Positions 16,498 through 25,594 of a stretch of DNA of 64,000 bases are shown piece by piece. Source of the stretch: Embleya sp051903075 (GTDB taxonomy: Bacteria > Actinomycetota > Actinomycetes > Streptomycetales > Streptomycetaceae). The notes under the pieces are model-generated. The model saw only the letters and a list, made by a program, of their open reading frames with translations. It had not been told where the DNA came from and did not search any database. The stretch is taken from assembly GCF_051903075.1 (NCBI RefSeq), contig NZ_CP182422.1:2108001-2172000 (forward strand), read 5' to 3'. The translations under genes and the position numbers were made by a program. Numbering within the stretch: position 1 is the stretch's first letter; the number at the start of each line of letters is the position of its first letter.

Positions 16498-19400
16498 TCA
16501 TCCCGCGCTCCCGGGGCTGGCGTGCCACAGCTTGCGCGGGGCCTGCTTGGCGGCGGTGCCGGCGGGACGCAGGTCTGCGTACGGGGAGACCTTGAAGCCG
16601 CTGGCGTGCACCAGGACCCGGCGCTCGGCGGGCGCGGCGGGCGCCGGTCGCGCCTGGGCCATCAGCTCGTGCACCGCCGGGACGCCGCCGATGCTCCAGG
16701 CGTCGTGCAGCGCGCCCAACTCCCAGCAGCCGGTGGCCCGCAGCGACACGCCGCGCGGTCCGGTGCGGCGCAGCACCCCGCGCACCACCAGCAGCCAGGA
16801 GTGGAACAGCGTGGCCGCGTACGGGTCCTGGGCGTCCTCGAAGAAGGTGGTGTCGACCGGTCCGGTGGCATCGTCCAGGGTCAGGAAGATCACCCGGCGG
16901 CCGGAGCGGATCGGCGGCGTCTGGGTGGCCACCTTGACCCCGGCGACCAGCAGTTCGGCGCGGTTGCGCCGGTTCAGCAGGTCGCGGGCGCGGGTGATGC
17001 CCAGGTCGGCCAGGAACGGCGCGTGGAAGTCGAGCACGTGGCGGCCGGCGTCCAGGCCGAGCACGTCGAGTTCGGCCCGCACCCGTTCCACGTCGGTGAA
17101 CTCGGGCAGGCCGGTGGCCGGCGGGATGTCGGGGGCCAGGCCCAGGTCGAGTTCGGCGCCCTCCTGGTGTCGGCCGCCCCGGGCCCGGCCGGCCCGGCCG
17201 AGGCGGTTCAGGTCGGCGAGTTGCAGGAGCAGGTCGCGGCGGGTGGTCGGGGCCGGGTGCACGGCGTCGAACGCGCCGATGGTGATCAGCCGTTCGGTGG
17301 TCGGGCGGGACGCGCCGCTGCGGGCCCGGAAGTCGACGAGGGAGGTGTACGGGCGGTGTGCCAGCACGTGGGCGACCTCGTCGGCGCCGATGCCCTTGAT
17401 CTCGGCCAGCGGGATCCGGATGCCGGGCGGCCCCTCGGGGAGGGGTTCGACCCGGTAGACGTCGTCGGAGCGGTTGACGTCGACGCCCAGGATCGGCACG
17501 CCGAACTGGCGCGCGTCGTCCAGGATCAGCCGTTTGGGGTACATCCCGGGGTCGTGGGTGAGCACGCCGGCCAGAAACGCGGCGGTGTGGTGCGTCTTGA
17601 GCCAGGCGGACTGGTAGGTGGGCAGCGCGAAGGCGGCGGCGTGCGCCTTGCAGAAGCCGAACGAGGCGAATGCCTCCAGGACGTCCCAGATCTTGTCGAT
17701 CACCGGCCGGCTGTAGCCGCGGTGCGCGGCGAGTTCGTACAACCAGTCCCGGACGGCGGGTTTTCGCTCGTGGCTGCCCAGCGCGCGGCGGGCCACGTCG
17801 GCGCGGGCGAGGTCGCACCCGGTGGCGATGTGGATGATCCGGATCACCTGTTCGTGGAAGACCACCACGCCGCAGGTCTCCGCCAGCGCCTCGCGGAAGT
17901 CCTCGTGGATGTAGTAGGGCTCGGTCCAACCCTGGCGGGCGGCCAGGAAGGGGGTGACCATGTCGCTCTTGACCGGGCCGGGCCGGAACAGCGAGATGTC
18001 CACGATGATGTCCTCGAACGTCTCCGGAGCGAACTTGCCGATCAGCTCGCGCTGTCCGGGCGATTCGATCTGGAAGCAGCCGAGGGTGCGCGTGGAGCGG
18101 ATCAGGTCGAACGTGGCCCGGTCGTCGTGCGCGATCGTGTCCAGGTCGGGGGCGGCGCCGTCGACCCGTTCGATCTCGGCCACCGCGTGCGCCATCGCGG
18201 ACTGCATCCGCACCCCGAGCACGTCGAGCTTGAGCAGTCCCAGGTGTTCGACGTCCTCCTTGTCGAACTGGCTCATCGGGAAGCCCTGCGCGGAGGTCTC
18301 CACGGGGGTGCGGTCGAGGAGGGTGGGGTTGGACAGCAGTACGCCGCACGGGTGCAGGGCGAGGTGTCGGGGCAGGCCGTCGAGCCGGGCGGCGAGCGCG
18401 AACAGGCCGTCGAAGCCGCCGTCCCGGGCGAGTCGGTGGTTGCGCAGTTCGGGCAGGTCGCGCAGGGCCGGGCCGAGGTCGCGGGCGCGGATGTGCGGGA
18501 ACGCCTTGGCCAGTTCGTCGATCTCGCCGGCGGCCAGGCCCAGCGCCGCGCCGACGTCGCGGATGGCGTGCCGGGCGCGGTAGGTCTCGGCCATCGACAC
18601 GCAGGCGCAGCGCTCCGGGCCGAAGACCTCCATGATCCGCCGGTAGACGTCGGTACGGCGGGCGGATTCCACGTCGACGTCGATGTCGGGCAGCGCGGTG
18701 CGCCGGTCCGAGACGAAACGCTCCATCAGCAGGCCGTATCGGAGCGGGTCGACGCCGGAGATGCCGAGCAGGTGGTTGACCAGGCTGCCCGCGCCGGAGC
18801 CGCGGGCCGCGCAGCGCACGCCCATGTCCCGGATCAGGTCGACCACGCCGGCCACGGTCAGGAAGTAGGACGGCAGGCCGAGTCGGCCGATCAGCGCCAG
18901 CTCGTCGTCGAGGCGACCCAGCGCCTCGGTGGTGGGGGCGATGCCGCGCAGCCCCAGGCCCGCCTCGCACCGCGCGCGCAGTTCGGCGCCGGCCCGGCTC
19001 GCGGGCACGCCCAGCACCTCCGGCTCGGGGTAGAACACGCTGCCCAGGCCCAGGTCCCGGGCCGGGTCCAGGACCAGTTCGTCGGCCAGCGCGCGGCCGG
19101 CGCCGAGCAGCGCGGCGGCGGTGCCCCGGCCGGCCAGGCAGGTGATCTCGGCGGCGACGGCGACCATGTCGAGGGTGGGCTTGAGGTATGCCTCGGAGCC
19201 GGTGCGGGCCAGGTGGTGCGGGCCGAGCGGGACCAGGCGGCGGGCCGAGTCGAGCACGTCGGCGACCACGGCGTCCTCGCGGTCGGCGTAGCGCACCGCG
19301 TTGGTGAGCACGGCGGGCACGCGGTGGGTGTCGGCGAGGGTGAGCATCCGGGCCGCGTGGACGGCGGATCCGGCGCGGCCCGGCGGCGCGAGGTGGCATA

Positions 19401-19977
19401 CCAGTTCGAGGTACAGGGCGTCGTCGGGCATGCCGGCGCGGGCCCGGGCGAGCAGTCGTTCGGCGAGCGCGGGCCGGTCGGCGGCGAGCGCCCGGCCGAC
19501 CTCGGAGTCGGGTCCGGCCAGTACGACCACAGCGCCGTCGGTCGCGGCCAGCGCCTCCCAGGTGGTCACCGGGTTGGCCCGGTCGCGCCGGTGCGCGTCG
19601 CTGATCAGCCGGCACAGCGCGGCCCAGCCCGCCCTGCCCCGGGCGAGCACGGTGACCCGGGGATGCCCGGGGTCGGTGAACGCGCCGCCGCGCGCGGGGG
19701 TGCGCCGGATCCGGCCCGGCGCGACGGGATCCGGCTCGGCGGGCAGCACTGCCAGCTCGGCGCCCAGAATCGGCCGGATGCCCGCCGCGAGGCAGCCGCG
19801 CGCGAAGGCGACCGCGCCGTACACCCCGTCCCGGTCGGTCAGCGCGAGGGTGTCCAGGCCGTGTTCGACCGCGCGCTCGATCAGGGTGCTCGGGTGCGAG
19901 ACGCCGTAGCGCATCGAATGCCCCGACGCGACGTGCAGGTGGGCGAAGGGGCGGTTCGATCGATTCGGTCGGTTCAT
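16498..19977 (-). CDS. dnaE2: Error-prone DNA polymerase III alpha subunit (DnaE2-type)
   Basis: 1159 residues. An N-terminal PHP domain (HLHVASGHSMRYGVSHP) is followed by the C-family polymerase core with PDIDVDVES carrying the catalytic Asp pair near residues 430-434. Helix-hairpin-helix and OB-fold regions end the protein. DnaE2 proteins carry out damage-induced mutagenic synthesis, in mycobacteria with ImuA' and ImuB. No imuA'/imuB pair is present here; dinB is two genes downstream instead. The ATG at 19977 begins NRPNRSNRPFAHLHV; upstream in-frame sequence is not family-like. Member of the putative LexA-controlled run. Confidence 0.94.
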   Translation of the reverse strand: MNRPNRSNRPFAHLHVASGHSMRYGVSHPSTLIERAVEHGLDTLALTDRDGVYGAVAFARGCLAAGIRPILGAELAVLPAEPDPVAPGRIRRTPARGGAFTDPGHPRVTVLARGRAGWAALCRLISDAHRRDRANPVTTWEALAATDGAVVVLAGPDSEVGRALAADRPALAERLLARARAGMPDDALYLELVCHLAPPGRAGSAVHAARMLTLADTHRVPAVLTNAVRYADREDAVVADVLDSARRLVPLGPHHLARTGSEAYLKPTLDMVAVAAEITCLAGRGTAAALLGAGRALADELVLDPARDLGLGSVFYPEPEVLGVPASRAGAELRARCEAGLGLRGIAPTTEALGRLDDELALIGRLGLPSYFLTVAGVVDLIRDMGVRCAARGSGAGSLVNHLLGISGVDPLRYGLLMERFVSDRRTALPDIDVDVESARRTDVYRRIMEVFGPERCACVSMAETYRARHAIRDVGAALGLAAGEIDELAKAFPHIRARDLGPALRDLPELRNHRLARDGGFDGLFALAARLDGLPRHLALHPCGVLLSNPTLLDRTPVETSAQGFPMSQFDKEDVEHLGLLKLDVLGVRMQSAMAHAVAEIERVDGAAPDLDTIAHDDRATFDLIRSTRTLGCFQIESPGQRELIGKFAPETFEDIIVDISLFRPGPVKSDMVTPFLAARQGWTEPYYIHEDFREALAETCGVVVFHEQVIRIIHIATGCDLARADVARRALGSHERKPAVRDWLYELAAHRGYSRPVIDKIWDVLEAFASFGFCKAHAAAFALPTYQSAWLKTHHTAAFLAGVLTHDPGMYPKRLILDDARQFGVPILGVDVNRSDDVYRVEPLPEGPPGIRIPLAEIKGIGADEVAHVLAHRPYTSLVDFRARSGASRPTTERLITIGAFDAVHPAPTTRRDLLLQLADLNRLGRAGRARGGRHQEGAELDLGLAPDIPPATGLPEFTDVERVRAELDVLGLDAGRHVLDFHAPFLADLGITRARDLLNRRNRAELLVAGVKVATQTPPIRSGRRVIFLTLDDATGPVDTTFFEDAQDPYAATLFHSWLLVVRGVLRRTGPRGVSLRATGCWELGALHDAWSIGGVPAVHELMAQARPAPAAPAERRVLVHASGFKVSPYADLRPAGTAAKQAPRKLWHASPGSAG

Positions 19978-20033
19978 GGGTGGTGCCGGTTCTTGGGTGG
20001 GGGTTCGGTGGCGGGGCGTTCGAGGAACGGCGT

Positions 20034-20546
20034 TCAGTCGACGGGCGGTGGGGCCGGGATCGGGGGCAGTGCGAGCAGGCGCACCACCAGGCGGAAGAAG
20101 GTCTCGACGTCGCGGATCAGGTCGTCGGCCTCGCGGCCGGTGACCGCGCCGGGCAGGCCCGCCTCGGCGGCGGCGCGCTTGCGGGCGCCGGACGCGAAGA
20201 AGACGGCCCACTCGACCAGCTCGGGCGCCACCTTCGGCAGCAGCTCCCATGCGCTGCGCGGGGCCCGCCGACGCCGGCCCGGACGCTGCTCGTCGGCCTG
20301 CGCCCGGGCGGCGAGCACGGCCGCGGCCACCCGCAGCGCGGCCAGGTGGGCGGTGGCGTAGCGCTCCGCCGCGTCGGGGTTGACGGCGGCCTCCGTGAGC
20401 CCGCGCCGGGCCTGGGCCAGCAGGTCGAGCGCACCGCGCGGGGCGGACGACCAGCGCACCGGCGCCCGTCGGATCGGCGGCGGCTCGGGTATGTGGGCGG
20501 ACTGGTTCACACTCGTGCGCACACTCGCGCTCGCGCTTGCGCTCAC
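20034..20546 (-). CDS. SAV_6107-type HEPN-domain protein
   Basis: 170 residues. Helical, with the HEPN-type R-x4-H motif at R62-H67 (ERYATAH) inside a helix-rich core (LAQARRGLTEAA to AALRVAAAVLAAR), as in the SAV_6107 family of actinobacteria. HEPN folds are often RNases or nucleotide-binding partners, but this family has no proven activity. A long R/P-rich loop and a hydrophobic C-terminal helix follow. The GTG at 20546 has a near-ideal GAGGAGGTGA site. It lies between DUF6504 (12 bp) and dnaE2 (56 bp), so it is likely co-transcribed with the mutagenic polymerase genes. Confidence 0.88.
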   Translation of the reverse strand: MSASASASVRTSVNQSAHIPEPPPIRRAPVRWSSAPRGALDLLAQARRGLTEAAVNPDAAERYATAHLAALRVAAAVLAARAQADEQRPGRRRRAPRSAWELLPKVAPELVEWAVFFASGARKRAAAEAGLPGAVTGREADDLIRDVETFFRLVVRLLALPPIPAPPPVD

Positions 20547-20558
20547 GGAGTCACCTCC

Positions 20559-20846
20559 TCAATCGGCGGTCCGAGCCAGCGTCCAGGTCCCGGCGCCGGC
20601 GTCCAGGCTGAGGTCGTAGACACCCAGTGGCGCGCTGCGACCGGCTCCGGCCTCCACCCGCCACACCTCGCGCTCCCCCGTCGTCACGACGGCGGCCCGC
20701 GAACGCGCGTGCTGCCACCACTCGCCGGTCTCGACCCAGTGGCCGAGCACTTCCCGGACCACGTAGAGCCGGTCGTGCCACAGGAACCGCGCGGGGTCCC
20801 CACCACTGCGCAGCACCTCCACCGGATCGGTGTGCAGACGCGTCAT
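20559..20846 (-). CDS. DUF6504 family protein
   Basis: 95 residues. It has the form TRLHTDPVEVLRSGG followed by FLWHDRLYVVREVLGHWVE and EVWRVEAG, a small beta-rich fold seen in actinobacterial DUF6504 proteins next to dnaE2. The Trp/Arg-rich surface could bind nucleic acid, but that is a guess. The ATG at 20846 follows AGGAGGAG. First gene of the putative DNA-damage run; the LexA box lies about 105 bp upstream of its start. Confidence 0.85.
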   Translation of the reverse strand: MTRLHTDPVEVLRSGGDPARFLWHDRLYVVREVLGHWVETGEWWQHARSRAAVVTTGEREVWRVEAGAGRSAPLGVYDLSLDAGAGTWTLARTAD

Positions 20847-20951
20847 ACGGCTCCTCCTCTGCCGAGGCCCGGGCCGCGATGCGCTTCCCCACGCACCGCG
20901 ACCCCGGCTGCCCATCCGTTTGCCCCGTGCCGTTCGAGTCGAACTTTTCTC

Positions 20952-20967
20952 TCGAACAAAAGTTCGA
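20952..20967. promoter_or_regulatory. LexA/SOS box upstream of the DUF6504-HEPN-dnaE2-dinB run
   Basis: TCGAACAAAAGTTCGA is a perfect 6+4+6 palindrome equal to the actinobacterial LexA consensus TCGAAC-N4-GTTCGA. It lies in the 344-bp space between divergent genes, 105 bp before DUF6504 (minus) and about 225 bp before the plus-strand PLP enzyme at 21191. An extra GTTCGA...TCGAAC pair at 20932-20944 is in the inverse order and is not a LexA site. The match is direct; control of the polymerase genes is inferred. Confidence 0.88.
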
Positions 20968-21190
20968 TCCCGTTTGCCAGTAAAGCTCGCTCCCCCACCC
21001 ACGTCAACGTCATTGCCGCAGTACCGGGCGAACCGGCGTGTTCGATCGATGTTCGAGCACGTTCGCGTCGAACAACCCCCGTCTCGTCCACCGTGACAGG
21101 CCACTCCGACAGCCGACCCACCAACGACTCCGACCACCGACGCCGCCATCGATTCCGCCGCCGAGCCGGCCGACGTGCGACCCTGCCCGG

Positions 21191-22057
21191 GTGCGACCAC
21201 GTCTGCCCTCGCCGCTGTGCGAGCTGTCCGATCCCCGGCTGACCACCCTCGGCCTGCGCCTGTGCCTCAAACGGGACGACCTGATCCATCCCGAGGTGCC
21301 GGGCAACAAGTGGCGCAAGCTGAAGTACAACCTGGCGGCGGCCCGCGAGCGGGGCGAGCACACCCTGCTGACCTTCGGCGGCGCCTACTCGAACCACCTC
21401 CGGGCCACCGCCGCCGCCGGCCGCGCGCTCGGCCTGGCCACCGTCGGCGTGGTGCGCGGCGAGGAGCTCGCCGACCGCCCGCTCAACCCGTCGCTCGCCT
21501 TCGCGGCCGAACGCGGCATGCGGCTGGTGTTCGTGGACCGCGCCACCTACCGGGCCAAGCACACGCCACCGGTGCTGGAGCGACTGCTCGCCGCACACGG
21601 GCCCGCGTACGTACTGCCCGAAGGCGGCAGCAACGAGGCCGCCGTGCGCGGATGCGCGGAGTTGCCCGCCGAACTCGGCGACGACGTCGACACGGTCTGC
21701 GTCGCGGTGGGCACCGGCGGCACACTGGCCGGGATCGCGGCGGGGCTGCCCGCCGGGCGGCGCGCGATCGGCTTCGCGGCGCTCAGGGGCGGCTTCCTCG
21801 CCGACGAGGTGGCCGACCTCCAGCGCCGCACCTACGGCGCGCCGACCGACAACTGGCACGTGGAGAACGACTTCCACCACGGCGGCTACGCCCGGCGCGG
21901 CCCGGAACTGGACACCTTCCTCGCCGACTTCGCGGCCCGACACGGCTTCGCGCCCGAGCCGGTCTACGTCGGCAAGATGTTGTTCGGGCTGTTCGCCCTC
22001 GCCGAGCGCGGCGTGTTCGCCCCGGGCACCCGCCTGGTCGCGGTGGTCACCGGCTGA
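21191..22057 (+). CDS. PLP-dependent D-cysteine desulfhydrase / ACC deaminase-like enzyme
   Basis: 288 residues from the chosen GTG. Fold-type II PLP enzyme: the PLP lysine is in GNKWRKLKYNL, substrate loop TFGGAYSNHLRATA and phosphate-binding loop VGTGGTLAGIAAG. The family covers D-cysteine desulfhydrase and 1-aminocyclopropane-1-carboxylate deaminase; the sequence alone does not separate them. The frame is open from 21038, but the family-like part begins at 21191 (RPRLPSPLCEL); no clear ribosome site is seen there, so the start is uncertain. It is transcribed away from the SOS run. Confidence 0.85.
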   Translation: MRPRLPSPLCELSDPRLTTLGLRLCLKRDDLIHPEVPGNKWRKLKYNLAAARERGEHTLLTFGGAYSNHLRATAAAGRALGLATVGVVRGEELADRPLNPSLAFAAERGMRLVFVDRATYRAKHTPPVLERLLAAHGPAYVLPEGGSNEAAVRGCAELPAELGDDVDTVCVAVGTGGTLAGIAAGLPAGRRAIGFAALRGGFLADEVADLQRRTYGAPTDNWHVENDFHHGGYARRGPELDTFLADFAARHGFAPEPVYVGKMLFGLFALAERGVFAPGTRLVAVVTG

Positions 22058-22124
22058 CCCGGCCGCCCGACGCGCTCGAACCGGGGCCGGCCGGCACGGG
22101 CGAGCCGGGCCGCGCACCGCGAAA

Positions 22125-22161
22125 AGCGGTGGTCCGCCGTCCCCACGACCGGACCACCGCT
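22125..22161 (+). terminator. Terminator hairpin after the PLP enzyme gene
   Basis: The arms AGCGGTGGTCCG (22125-22136) and CGGACCACCGCT (22150-22161) pair perfectly over 12 bp around a 13-nt loop, 67 bp after the stop codon of the upstream gene. No T-run follows, as usual here. Confidence 0.7.
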
Positions 22162-22594
22162 CCGAACGACCCGCCGCCCCCCGCGGCCGTCGTCCCCGTC
22201 CATCCGTTCCGTCGCCCCGTGTCGCCGGTCCCGATGTCGTCGCTCGCCTCCGCCGTCCCCCTCGAACGGCACTCCCCGAGGTTCCCCCTGGGCTTTCCCC
22301 GTGCCGACAACTCTGGCGGTCGGCACGGAGGCGCGGCATCCGTACGGATACTCAGAAACACACCGAGTACCGGCGCCCATATCCCCCGTCGATCATCGTT
22401 TTCGGGGCACCGCGGATCCGGGGAAAGAAATCTTCCCCGCGCGTACAACCCTGGACGGGGGTCGCGAGTCTTACCAATCGTGACCCGCTGGGGGGTGGGC
22501 CCGTAGACCGTGGGGAGCGGTCGCGGGACGGAGCGGGGGACCAGGCCCGGGGGGCGGGCCTGGTCCCCCGCTTCCGCATATACGCTCTACCGAC
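22162..22594 (+). other. Gene-free stretch with a 15-bp hairpin before a leaderless gene
   Basis: No convincing gene is visible in this 430-bp stretch on either strand. It holds several imperfect palindromes. The best is a perfect 15-bp stem (22535-22549 with 22555-22569, loop GGGGG) whose right arm ends 11 bp before a -10 box, TACGCT (22581-22586). That box ends 8 nt before the GTG at 22595. The hairpin lies where a -35 or operator would be; it could insulate the promoter or bind a regulator. Confidence 0.6.
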
Positions 22595-24085
22595 GTGGCT
22601 CGCATTGTGATCGTCGGCGCAGGTATCGGTGGATTGGCGGTGGCCGCTCGGCTGGCCACGCTTCGGCACGAGGTGACGATCTGCGAACGATCGTCCTCGA
22701 CCGGCGGCGCCTCCGGGTCGATTGTCCGCGACGGCTTCACCTTCACCACCGGCCCCGGGCTGCTCACGCTGCCGGCCGTCTACCGCGACCTGTTCCTCAA
22801 GACCGGCGCGGCGATCGAGGACGTGGTGGACCTGGTCCCGCTCGCCTCTCCCACCCGCGAGTCGTTCGCCGCCGCGACCGGGGCGCGTACCGTCGTCGAC
22901 CTCCCCAACGCCTCCCGGTCCGGGACCCACGACGCGTTCGAGACGGGCTTCGGGGCGGGCGCGGGCGACGACTGGCAGCGGCTGCTGCACCGGGCCGGCG
23001 AGATGTGGGGGGTCACCCGGAAGAGCTTCATCGAGGCGCCGCTGCTGGCCGACCCGGCCCGGCGGGCCGAGCGGCTGCGCAGTGCCGGGAGCGGGCGGGC
23101 CGACCTGCGCGTCACCGCCCCGTGGCGCTCGTTGCGCTCGCTCGGCCGGGCCACGCTGAGCGATCCTCGGCTGCGCGCCCACCTGGAGCGCTTCGCCGCC
23201 GAGGCGGGCTGCCATCCGGGCAAGGCGCCCGCGACGCTGGCCACGCTGCCCTACCTGGAGGAGACCTTCGGGGTGTGGTGGGTGCGCGGCGGCCTGCACC
23301 GGATGACCGAGGCACTGCACGCGCGCTGCCTGCAGCGGAAGGTGAAGGTGCGCACCGACACCGAGGTCGTCGCGATCGAGCGCGAGGGTGACCGGGTCGG
23401 CGGGGTGCGCCTGTCCGACGGCGGGCGCCTGGCCGCCGACATCGTGATCACCGACCTGCCCACCGACCCGCACGCGGCCGGGCTGTTGTCCGGCCCGGGG
23501 GCCGCCGGGGCGCGGCGGGTGCCGGCCGCTTCCGCGACGCTCGAACTGCATCTCGCGCTGCGCGGGCACACCCCCGGGACGCCGCACCGCACCTATCTGT
23601 TCGCGGACGATCCGGGCCGGGAGCCGGACGCGCTGTTCGCCCGACGCCCCGCGCCGCCGAACGATCCGACGGTGTGCGTGCTCGCCCCCGACGACCCGAC
23701 GCTGGCCCCCGAGGGGCACAGCGCGTGGACGGTACAGCTGCGCGTGCCGCCGCACGGCATCGTGGACTGGGCCTTGGCCGCCGTCCGGGACGCCTACCCC
23801 ACGACCCTGCTCGACCTGATGGCCCGGCGCGGCCTCGACGTGCGCGACCGGGTCCTGTGGTCGGAGTTGCGCACCCCGGCCGACGTGGCGGCGGCCACCG
23901 GTGCCCCGGGCGGCGCGGTGCCGGGCGCGGGCGCCGACGGGCCGCGCAGCGCGCCGCGCCGGGTGCCGAACCGGTCGGCCGTACCGGGTCTGTTCTCGGT
24001 CGGCGCGAGTGCCCATCCGGGCGGCGGGCTGCCCCGGGTCGGCATGTCGGCGGCGCTGGTGGCGGAGCTGATCGGGCGCGCGTAG
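22595..24085 (+). CDS. Phytoene-desaturase-like FAD oxidoreductase
   Basis: 496 residues. The N-terminal dinucleotide-binding motif IVIVGAGIGGLAVAARLA is followed by ERSSSTGGASGS and FTFTTGPGLLTLP, which match the CrtI-like desaturase/isomerase family. The C-terminal FAD part reads GLFSVGASAHPGGGLPRVGMS. It probably oxidises an isoprenoid or similar substrate, but no other carotenoid genes are adjacent. A polyprenyl synthase lies 1.5 kb away beyond metF. The start is a GTG without ribosome site and looks leaderless. Convergent with the small membrane gene that follows. Confidence 0.85.
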   Translation: MARIVIVGAGIGGLAVAARLATLRHEVTICERSSSTGGASGSIVRDGFTFTTGPGLLTLPAVYRDLFLKTGAAIEDVVDLVPLASPTRESFAAATGARTVVDLPNASRSGTHDAFETGFGAGAGDDWQRLLHRAGEMWGVTRKSFIEAPLLADPARRAERLRSAGSGRADLRVTAPWRSLRSLGRATLSDPRLRAHLERFAAEAGCHPGKAPATLATLPYLEETFGVWWVRGGLHRMTEALHARCLQRKVKVRTDTEVVAIEREGDRVGGVRLSDGGRLAADIVITDLPTDPHAAGLLSGPGAAGARRVPAASATLELHLALRGHTPGTPHRTYLFADDPGREPDALFARRPAPPNDPTVCVLAPDDPTLAPEGHSAWTVQLRVPPHGIVDWALAAVRDAYPTTLLDLMARRGLDVRDRVLWSELRTPADVAAATGAPGGAVPGAGADGPRSAPRRVPNRSAVPGLFSVGASAHPGGGLPRVGMSAALVAELIGRA

Positions 24086-24112
24086 GGCGCGGCTCGCGGT
24101 ATGCGGCCGGGT

Positions 24113-24406
24113 TCAGCGGGCCTTGGCCCGGCGGCCCTTCGGGCGGCGACCGCTGACCGTCCAGCCGTGGTGGTACGCCTTGCGCACGTAGCGCGTGGTC
24201 AGGAACTGACCGACCGCGAAGCAGAACGCGCCGATGCCGACCACCACCGGGTTCTTGATGCCGACACCGGCGGCCACGCCGACGAAGCCGACGAAGGCCA
24301 GCACGCGGTAGCGGAACGGGGCGCCGTGTTGCCACAACACCTCGGTCAGCAGCCACAGTCCGATCGGCACGAACAGGATGTAGAGCACCACCAGGCCGAA
24401 CTGCAC
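24113..24406 (-). CDS. Small membrane protein, function unknown
   Basis: 97 residues. Hydrophobic segments at about 3-22, 33-50 and 54-70 (FGLVVLYILFVPIGLWLLTEVL, AFVGFVGVAAGVGIKNPVVVGIG) are followed by a strongly basic tail ending GRRPKGRRAKAR. The pattern suggests three helices with a cytoplasmic C-terminus. The GTG at 24406 is preceded by GGAGGGA. It ends 27 bp from the convergent oxidoreductase gene and lies downstream of metF, with a 70-bp gap. No known family recognised. Confidence 0.75.
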   Translation of the reverse strand: MQFGLVVLYILFVPIGLWLLTEVLWQHGAPFRYRVLAFVGFVGVAAGVGIKNPVVVGIGAFCFAVGQFLTTRYVRKAYHHGWTVSGRRPKGRRAKAR

Positions 24407-24476
24407 GGTCGATCCCTCCGTTACCGGTTCGTGGCCTCACCCTAGAGGGTGAACCAGCCGTCGGGACGAAAGCGTG

Positions 24477-25430
24477 TCAGCCGACTTCGGTCGAGCCGGC
24501 GCCCCGCGCCGCGCCGGCTTCCCTGTCCAGCCCGAGGTTCTGGTAGATCTCGGTGGTCGCGGTCGACCGGTTCAAGGTGATGAAGTGCAGGCCCGGCGCG
24601 CCCTCGGCGAGCAGCCGCTCGGACATCCGGGTGGCGTATTCCACCCCGATCGTGCGCACCGCCGCCCGGTCGTCGCCCGCCGCCTCGACCGCCGCCGACA
24701 GGTCGGCCGGCACCGAGCAGCCGCTCAGCTCGCCGGCCCGCACCAGCGTGGTCGGGCTGGTCACCGGCATCACCTCGGGGATGATCGGGATGTCGCACCC
24801 GGCCGCCGCGACCCGGTCGCGCAGGCGCAGGTAGTCCTCGACGTCGAAGAACATCTGGGTGATCGCGTAGTCGGCGCCCGCACGGCACTTGGCCACGAAG
24901 TGCCGGATGTCCTCGTCCCAGTTGTTCGAACGCGGGTGCATCTCCGGGAACGCGGCGATGCCCACGCAGAAGTCGCCGGACGCGCGCAGCAGCTCCACCA
25001 GCTCGACGGCGTAGGTGAAGCCGTCGGGGTGGGCGATCCACTCGCCCTTCGGGTCGCCCGGCGGGTCGCCGCGCAGCGCGAGCACGTTGCGCACGCCCGC
25101 GTTGGCGTACTGCCCGATGATGTTGCGCAGCTCGGCGCGCGAGTGGCCGACCGCGGTGAGGTGCCCCACGGGGGTGAGCGTGGTCTCGGTGGCGATCCGC
25201 TCGGTCGTGTCGACGGTCAGGCCCCGGCTGGAGCCGCCCGCGCCGTAGGTGACCGAGACGAAGGTCGGCGCCAGTGCCTCAACGCGGCGGATGGCCTCCC
25301 ACAGGGTGCGGGTGCCCGCCTCCGTGCGTGGGGGCATGAACTCGAAGGAGAAGGACCGGGTGCCGTCCGCGAGGAGATCGCGAATGGCCGGAGTTCGACT
25401 GATTCGGGTGGCTGCCGCACCGAGAGACAT
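24477..25430 (-). CDS. metF: 5,10-methylenetetrahydrofolate reductase
   Basis: 317 residues. It reduces 5,10-methylene-THF to 5-methyl-THF for methionine synthesis in the cytoplasm, using FAD. Family marks are FSFEFMPPRTEAG with the catalytic Glu, FVSVTYGAGGSSRG, NVLALRGDPPGDP and FFDVEDYLRLRDRV. Length is normal for the bacterial enzyme. It is divergent from the polyprenyl synthase gene, 164 bp away. The same pair (metF-like and idsA2) lies side by side in M. tuberculosis, from memory. Confidence 0.94.
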   Translation of the reverse strand: MSLGAAATRISRTPAIRDLLADGTRSFSFEFMPPRTEAGTRTLWEAIRRVEALAPTFVSVTYGAGGSSRGLTVDTTERIATETTLTPVGHLTAVGHSRAELRNIIGQYANAGVRNVLALRGDPPGDPKGEWIAHPDGFTYAVELVELLRASGDFCVGIAAFPEMHPRSNNWDEDIRHFVAKCRAGADYAITQMFFDVEDYLRLRDRVAAAGCDIPIIPEVMPVTSPTTLVRAGELSGCSVPADLSAAVEAAGDDRAAVRTIGVEYATRMSERLLAEGAPGLHFITLNRSTATTEIYQNLGLDREAGAARGAGSTEVG

Positions 25431-25594
25431 GCAGGCAGGTTATCGGGCGTTCCGCGAAGCGAGGTAGACCTTCCACTCCGCGAGACGACCGGGCGCGCCG
25501 GGCTCGGCGGCGGGTGACCAGGGGACTCGCACCCGGCGCAAGTTAGGCTGCCCCGTATTTCCTGTTCGTTTCCCCGCCTTCGACGGAAGACTCC

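Noticed and set aside
16015..20361. Plus-strand open frame of 1448 codons opposite dnaE2
   Set aside because: It is the shadow of dnaE2 and its methyltransferase neighbour; composition is Gly/Arg/Val-rich with no motifs.
21030..21075. Cluster of GTTCG/CGAAC words as further LexA boxes
   Set aside because: Spacing and orientation do not fit GAAC-N4-GTTC; for example GAACCGGCGTGTTC has six central bases.
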